Source: Pisolithus tinctorius (lineage: Eukaryota; Basidiomycota; Agaricomycetes; Boletales; Pisolithaceae). From it: a stretch of DNA of 64,000 nucleotides. How positions within the stretch are numbered: the stretch's first letter is position 1; the number at the start of each line of letters is the position of its first letter. The notes beneath the pieces were generated by a model that saw only the letters and a program-made list of their open reading frames with translations, made no database searches and was not told the DNA's origin. The DNA is taken from the NCBI GenBank assembly GCA_024663395.1, contig JANFAH010000001.1, positions 3,100,001 through 3,164,000 of the forward strand, written 5' to 3'. Below are positions 57,249 to 64,000 of this stretch, piece after piece. A program made the translations under genes and the position numbers.

Positions 57249-59753
57249 TCAAGCGGCAAGGTCGAGCCGAAACAAGCAGTAGAGCAGTGTGGCACTCTTG
57301 CATACCGGACATTCAAACTTGGCGACGACGGCCTGCGTGATGCACCTGCGACCACATCATCATCATCAGACATCGCAAATATATGATCCCAATACAACAG
57401 CTGAGATGAACCTTTTGCAGAATAGGTGGCCACAAATCGTTGCGGTCATATCTTCACAAGGATCTCGACTACAAATCCTGCAATGAAAGCGAAACTCCCT
57501 CCCAGAAGGCTGTCCAGCAGAAAGCTTGTATTCCTTTTTGGGCTCAAGAACCGACTCTCGAGGGTCAACGATGGACTCAGAGTTGAGAGACGAGGCAGAA
57601 GACGACAGCTCTCCTGGACTACGAGTACTTGAGGATGGCGACGACCTCGCATCTCCATTCAGCACTTGAACGTGGTTATCCTCCGCCCTCACATATTCAA
57701 CGGAGAAACTTGGATTCGACTCCGCGTACCCATGGGAAGGTGAGAGGTCCCGTGAAGATCTAAACGGAGTGGGTGAATCCTTATCATCACGGAAGCTCTG
57801 CATCCGGGTTGCCGAGTTGTCTGCGCCTGAGTGAGCCATTCCATCGCTGCTCACGGATAGGGTTGACGAAGTTGTGATGTACTAATACGAATCAGAATTA
57901 CTGCGCTCTGCTCTGAAATGGAAGCTGCTTACTCCTTCATCCGAAGAGGCCTGAGTAAGCAGTGAGGTGAAAGAAGGAGTGGATCCCTGTGAACTGGAAC
58001 ATATATTGTTGTGGTCCCAAATGTGACTTCCTACAGACTGCAACGGAAGTAAATCAAGTCGATCCGCACGAGAAAGAAGAGTCGCACTAACCCCACAAGC
58101 CGTGACCGACGAGCTACTGGTGTCAGCGTTTGCAGCCTGTGCAATACCATGCTCATTCTCAAGATGCTGTTTATAAATGAGCGGCCATTCTCCAAAGACC
58201 AGAATCGACACACCTTGGGCAGCATGTCAGAACTTTCCATGACAGACCCGCAAATGGTGCACGACGGGTGCTCTGAAGCGTAATGTAAGTCGAGACTTTC
58301 CTGTGAGACTACTGCGCCTCCGCAGTCCCAGCATACAACCACCGGATGCTCTACTTCCGTATGCTGTGTGTTGTAGCTCTCCTCAGCTGGCACCACAAAA
58401 AATTGAAAGATAAAACCTACTCGGTAAAGCTCAGTTTCGTCCGCGAACGATGCTTCACATTTTCGGCACTTCGGATGGGTTTCGATGTGATCGCGAAGTA
58501 AGTCGTCGGAACAGAACTGCACATTGCACACGGTACAAGAGAAGGAGTCCCTTTCGGCCAGGTGGTTTTCTAGCGACGCACCATCCACAAAGCGACTGTA
58601 ACAGTATGTGCAATGAAGAGGGATCTCCATCTTTCTGAACTCGCAGGTATGGGTTCGGAAATCCTCGTAGGATTCATAGATGATCCGACAGGATGGACAG
58701 CAGCTTGCAGTTTGATCTTCTTCTGTGGCAACCTCTATGTCGCCGCCGTGAGGTTGGGTATCCAAAACACCTTGTCCTTGTTCATGTTTGTCAACGCCCA
58801 CCTACGGCTTTCCATACCGAAACAACATTTACCTTCAGGATCAGATGTGGGACTCGCTAGGGAGTGTTCGCCTGTGTAACCCGACACACTAGCAGCAACC
58901 GGGCTAGTGTTTCGGACAGACTGAGAAGATGATGCAGTGGAATTTGCTACGGAGATCGCACTGGTCCATATACCATACCGATGCGTCGTCATTCCGTGGG
59001 CATGCAATGCAGTAGCTGAGCTAAATTTGCGGTTGCACGGGGTACACGTGTAGCAGAAACGAGTGGCAAGCTTGCAACTCTTGTAGTGCTCGTTCCGCGC
59101 TGCAACGGAGGAGAGCTGGGACCCGCAGTGATTGCATTTCGAGGAGTGCAAGTCCGAGACGTGCTGGTCCAGAGTATTCTCTGAGGCAAACTTCCAGTCA
59201 CAATGCTTGCACTTGTATTTGAGATGTAGTGCTTCATGTTGATCCCGGGTTGCATACGTGGGGAATTGATGGTCGCAGTAATTACACGGAATAGAATGGC
59301 TATCCGCTTGGTGTTCGAGAAACGCCTCCATCGAGTAAAAACTCGATTCACAATGACTGCAGGGAAAGGCGAGACGCTTCAAACTCAAGGCAGTACTTCC
59401 TGTGTCCCCTGTTTCGACCGGTTTGGACTTGGCGCTAGGGAAAGTAGGTATGCCGGGGTGCTTGCTCTGTCGGTGTGACTGAAGTGCCTCTCCTGTCCCG
59501 AACCCTTTTCCGCATGCGCCACATCGCAGCATATGCTCGATGAAGTGCTCCTTTACTAGCGCTGTCCTGGATGGAAAGCGTGCCTCACACAGGGGACAAC
59601 TGCCCACAATCCGCGAATGCTTAGATGTTTGATGCTACATAAGGAATATTTTTGCTTCAGGTCGAATGTCACGATAGCAAAATGCAGACTCACATCATAC
59701 AATGCATCGATCTTCGAAAATTTTTTGTTGGGACAGTGTGTACAGGTGAACAT
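57249..59753 (-). CDS. C2H2 zinc-finger protein with C-terminal RING finger (probable E3 ligase)
   Basis: Multi-exon gene starting MFTCTHCPNKKFSKIDALYD (exon 59694-59753, intron 59635-59693). Exon 2 holds a run of C2H2-like fingers: CPLCEARF, CGACGKGF, CSHCESSFYSMEAFLEHQAD, CNYCDHQFPTYATRDQHEAL, CKHCDWKF, CNHCGSQL, CTPCNRKFSSATALHAH. A 56-bp intron leads to more fingers (CPSCRIIYESYEDFRTHTC, CTYCYSRF, CTVCNVQF, CRKCEASF, CTICGSVM). Then comes a Ser-rich linker and a C3HC4 RING: CRICSRDPCEDMTATICGHL, FCKRCITQAVVAKFECPVC, spliced across a phase-2 intron. Stop TGA at 57249-57251. RING spacing is complete, so ubiquitin-ligase activity is plausible. Fingers may bind nucleic acid or substrate. Confidence 0.8.
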
Positions 59754-59841
59754 GCATACGGGTTCGTTCAGAGAAAGGATGCTCCAAGGTTATTGTTCAC
59801 TGCAAAGCCTTCTGCACGGGGTCTCGACGGGGATCCAGGGT

Positions 59842-60033
59842 TTAAGTAGTCAGAGATTCGCAGTCCAGGTGCGTTGCAAGCATGTGTTCTTCAGGTGTGC
59901 ACATTGGGCCGGCGTCTAAATCGAAGTGCTTTGAATTGAACTCGTACGTGTGCTGTCCTGCCACGTACGACAAAACGAAAACATCGACATCTCCGTCCAG
60001 CTTTGAGGTGATATTATTCGCCGAGGACAGCAC
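59842..60033 (-). CDS. Short ORF, 63 codons, possibly an exon of an unresolved gene
   Basis: Reads SKLDGDVDVFVLSYVAGQHT, then FNSKHFDLDAGPMCTPEEHM, and ends SLTT before TAA. The composition looks coding, but no start context, partner exon or family was found. It lies 89 bp upstream of the C2H2/RING start, on the same strand. Confidence 0.25.
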   Translation of the reverse strand: MLSSANNITSKLDGDVDVFVLSYVAGQHTYEFNSKHFDLDAGPMCTPEEHMLATHLDCESLTT

Positions 60034-63000
60034 GCTCGTCCGATGTCAATCGAAACCGAAACGGTGATCTGCAGACTACTGGATCAGAACCGAGCGGGCA
60101 GCACTGGAGATCGTCCCCGAGACATGAAAGGTATGCCGTGGGCAATGTTGGTTTCCAACGCCTATGTCCCGTCCTTAGTCCCTACTGCAGAACCATGTAC
60201 GAGCTTCCCAAGATCGCACCACACGATCTAATCCAACTCCGCGCACACCCGTGGTGAGTTCGAGCATAATCATTACTGACCGTTGGGCATGGCATAATTA
60301 CGCACGCTGAAACCGAGGGTATGGTAACACACAGCTATCTGGTCTGCCGTGTACTTGACTTACTCCAGGTACGTGGATTTCCATGGGAAAGGGACAGTGA
60401 TTTTTTATTAATACAAACACTCCACACCAGACCCCGGAAATGAATTGTGACCATGGGAGCCATGGAACTCTGAGGTTATGTTATCGGGCTCGTCTGACCA
60501 TGAAGGCTCTTGTATGGGGCAGTGATATCTTCGCCATATCCTTTTCTCTCGGAGAGACTGAACCGCGTTCGGCAGGCGGGTTGTTCAGTTTGGTATCTGT
60601 GAGTGGCTGCCAAGTGACCGTCTGGGGAGAGGTTCCCTATGCCCACTAACTTCCTTCGATCCATGGATCTTATATGAAGTCGGGCGATGCGTATTCCAGA
60701 CTCCGATAGCTAAGTGATACCACCTTCAGTGCAGCGGGGATGAGGAAGCCATACGAAGGCCAGGTTACCCGTGTTCTGGAAGCACGGAGCTCCGGTCACG
60801 AGCTCTTACCATCCCCTATGCTCGAACCGCACTGATTGAAGGAGCCCTGTCTACCTACATAAGGGGACGATGTGCGTATCCCCGGTAAGGAGATTTGATA
60901 CTGTGAGCGAGTTATATTATATGGTACTAAATGAGACGTCGATTTATGTGAGACATTTCAGGATTGGTTGGGAAATGGAAACTTGCCAATGTACATTCTG
61001 TCTCGACTATGCAGTATCCCTTGCATTTGTGTGCAGTTGGGATGTACGGGACCGAAGGCATACGGGTGGAGTTTGAACGGTGAGAGAGCATTCTTCTGCG
61101 CGTGCGCATTATCTGCCCAAATTCATAATGGAAAATTTCGATGATCATGAATTGTAGGAAGGTCTTCTGTTGGCAACAAGTTGACTACAATAGTTGTAAC
61201 ATCTCATTTGACGTTCGAGACGGCGGGTTAAAGCGACCGCAACAATCAGCCAATAAAATACGTACGTACAGCGGCGGTTCCTGTAGTCAAGAACGAGTAT
61301 CAATACCAGGCTGTACACTTGCCGAAGAGGCGTTAGGGTGTTTCCCCCATGTTCTGCAGGTAATAAGATGTCCTTCAGCTACGGGAAGTCCCAGAAAGCG
61401 GACGCGTTGGTTAAGCGGTGCCCGTAGAACGCATAACAGGGTGGCGGGATGTCCAAAGAGGTATTTATGGGATAAAGGAAACTACTTTACCATTATCGAA
61501 GCAGAGGCTGAGCATTTTGGATATGACAAGAGACTCGATGGCGAACTTCAATCCCAGCCTGCGCCTCACCCCACGCTTGAAATATGGGTTCTACGTCCTG
61601 TGCCCCCCCTCGCAAAATATCTGTTTATATGTATACTATCTCCTCGCGCTGAATCATCTACCTTATGTTCATTAATTCAGAGAACACATCCTTTGATTAC
61701 CTGGGTGTTTAAATCGGCTTATTTTTTACCATGCCCAAAGGAATCACTCAGTATCATTTTGCGACTTCATTCCAGGGACCTCCATGCTCCAGGACTGCAC
61801 GTGCACCCACGTCCAGCAACCAGCGACCGTAATATTGTTGGCTGTTGCACTTGTGTGAATTCAAATCATGTCTAGAATTATTTTGGCCTCTGAGTGGACT
61901 CAAATACGTATTTACTCACTTTCTATCATCATGCTCGACTTTCAAACAACCTCAGTATGATGGGTTTTGTCGCAGAAAAAATCATTCCGGAGGGCGTCAA
62001 TTGGAAGACGACATACGCGCGTAGTCAAATAGCTACGTCTTCGTTTAGTTCCTTTCATCCCAGCTCTGATGACGCTTGGATAGAGGAGTTCTATTTCTGT
62101 CAGATGGCCGAGTGAAAATCTACGAAGACCGACAACAGTCAGATACCTGTCTGGTACTTGACAGCCCCTCTTGAAAAGCGGTCCTTGCTTTGCTGGAGCA
62201 TGGGCAAGGAATTTGAGTAGATGTCGGTCGAACTGATCCTCTTGGAGACGACATTTAAATGGCGTCGAAGACGGGATGAACTAGGTACCGTTCAAGACGT
62301 ACCCAGTCTCCTCCAGGCCAAATAGTGGTAGGTTCCTTCTCAGCTATTCCCAATTGGCTGTTCAATATTTATCCAAAGCACGCGCATTGCGTTTCGGACT
62401 CGTGTTGATCAGCGGTAACCCCGCACTTACTCAAGATGCAAACCTTCACTCTACACCGTGGATCAAGATATATGAGCGCAACCTCGGCGAGTGGAACTAA
62501 CCACGCCACGTCACCATGAAATGGTGTCTACGTCATCCGAGTGCAGAGTCCAGTTAACATGCTGATTTCCAGAACCCACGATACTTCATGATGTGATGCA
62601 GAAAGAGAAAGCATCTTAGCTGACCTGATATCGCGGACTAGATTATCGTGATAAGGCAGGCGAAGGGATAATGGCAATGGAACTTACTGCAACCAGGGCG
62701 CAATAGTCTGAAGCACAAGATAATGGACCGGTCTCGGTATCTTGACCTAGCAGTCCAAGCTCGACCTTTTTTAACACCGGACCTACCACATGCAATAACC
62801 CTTTTTTTCACGTTGCCACGGTACGATAGGCATGGGCATTGAGGTCCACAATGATGCAGCAGCGGGTACGGATCGACGTGACTTGCAAAATTGCAACCCT
62901 TCGAAGCCGCAGTCGCATGACGTGCTAAGATGGTCAAGGCAGTGACGACCTCTGACATCGCGAGAAGAAACGTGGTAGATTGGACGACACGAGTCGTAAA

Positions 63001-64000
63001 TCCGGCCCGTGTTGCAAGTATCAAGAAAGCCACGTTTTGATTCTCGCGCTGATTGCGGCCTCCACATCCCCGGTGGAGTCTGTCCCCAAATTCAGTCATT
63101 CGGGCAAGTGGCGTATCGCAGATACTCCGCGCGATCGTGAAATACCCTAGGCTTCACAGGTCCTACAACACAGCCTGGTTAACGTTACGCAATAGCTCTA
63201 ACTGCGAGCTCCGTGTAATAAAGTCAAGATCAGGAAACTACCAACGTCATTTGACCCCGTTCAAACCCATGTATACTTTCGACACCTTGGACCCTGACTC
63301 CAAGTGCCTGGCTTGCAAATAGCACTTCTACGGAAGTCGCGGTGACGACCTCGCAAAAATTACGCTCACATTTACATGACGAGCGGTGGGCTCTCAAGTA
63401 TACTGGCAACTGCTCGCCTCAGGGGTTTAGCAAGCACAATTGTTAGTAAAAGGTTATGTGCCTTCCTCGAATTGCACAGTGCGGTGATGTGGGCAAAAAC
63501 ACCTCGCGAACTGCACTCAAATGAACGTCAAAAAAATGCTGTTGTAGGAACTCAGTTCCCATGCTGAAAGGGACATATCTGGATTGCGCCATTAACCCTA
63601 AGCCGTTTTTACCGGTCAACCGATCATGATTGACAGATAGACTGGGGTCAATGATCTAGCACGTGCGTTCACATCCATCCACTCCCACTAAATTCCTGCG
63701 TTCGTCGAACCAAAACATCGCGAGTATCACGATCACATAGTATATAGAAAATTTCTTCTCCATGACAGCGGTCATTGTTTTCGTTGAGGAACACGAGTTT
63801 CTCTGGGAGGGCTGTGGACAGGTGCAGGCCTAATAGTGTACGTCAAGGTACGTTAGATAACAAAAGGCAACTACCATGCGGCTCTCTTTGTCTGTCACCG
63901 GCTCAGCAGCATTGACCCGGAAGGTCGGGCATGCTAAATACTATTATCTTCGTGCTTCTCACACTATGATGGACGTGTAAGTGTTGTCATGGGTGTTGAT
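60034..64000. other. Gene-poor right end
   Basis: Several open frames up to 244 codons (61141-61875 plus; 62638-63099 minus) were read and show no domain, no coding-like splice structure and mixed composition. I see no tRNA, rRNA or transposon termini here. The 62638-63099 frame has a hydrophobic stretch (VVQSTTFLLAMSEVVTALTI) that might be a relic of a membrane protein. Confidence 0.4.

Noticed and set aside
61141..61875. 244-codon plus-strand ORF
   Set aside because: No family, no intron pattern and mixed composition with many Cys, Arg and Pro; likely chance.
62638..63099. 153-codon minus-strand ORF as a membrane protein
   Set aside because: Only one hydrophobic stretch and no flanking exons; too weak to call a gene.

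Overview
The window looks like chromosomal DNA of a filamentous basidiomycete (Agaricomycetes type). Protein-coding genes are densely split by 45-60 bp GT-AG introns. The host proteins (type II myosin, RPL38, site-2 protease, Las1, Ykt6, ferric reductase, C2H2/RING protein) are eukaryotic and fungal in character. The mobile DNA (chromodomain Ty3/gypsy, Ty1/copia, two Helitrons of one family) is typical of mushroom-forming fungi. Exon boundaries were worked out by eye from splice signals and reading-frame continuity.

Layout. 1-11.1 kb is a compact host block: the 3' part of a myosin II heavy chain, RPL38, a site-2 protease on the minus strand that shares a 62-bp promoter with LAS1, then YKT6, which converges on LAS1. 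11.9-47.1 kb is a stack of nested transposons. The oldest layer is a minus-strand Helitron (A), broken into blocks by three insertions: a 5.08-kb copia element (TSD CACAA), a 1.87-kb TG..CA element (TSD CRACGG) and a 22.4-kb element with terminal inverted repeats (TSD GATTGG). The TIR element holds a chromodomain gypsy element (TSD ATTAC), and a second Helitron (B, plus strand) lies inside it. B itself carries an LTR-like insertion and a chimeric repeat of its helicase region. 47.1-49.9 kb is gene-poor. 49.9-59.8 kb is host-like again: a ferric reductase with an in-frame TGA, a decayed kinase-like gene, a Cys-rich GPI-anchored-type protein and a C2H2/RING protein. 59.8-64 kb shows no convincing gene apart from one weak ORF.

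Most striking content. Without the nested gypsy and Helitron B, the TIR element is about 7 kb. It has inverted arrays of 21-bp repeats just inside each terminus. It encodes a decayed rve/integrase-core (DDE) transposase, and it carries open cargo genes. One of these, with seven exons that splice in phase to 372 aa, reads as a 2-oxoglutarate/Fe(II) dioxygenase resembling the fungal TET/JBP group. A second conserved-looking protein lies beside it. All 30 differences I counted between the two LTR pairs (23 gypsy, 7 copia) are transitions at CpG sites. Nearly all premature stops in the cluster are TGA where related copies or family consensus suggest CGA. So the locus shows heavy CpG-directed mutation (5-methylcytosine deamination or a RIP-like process) next to a candidate 5-methylcytosine-oxidising enzyme gene. 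The enzyme assignment and its link to the mutation pattern are inference.
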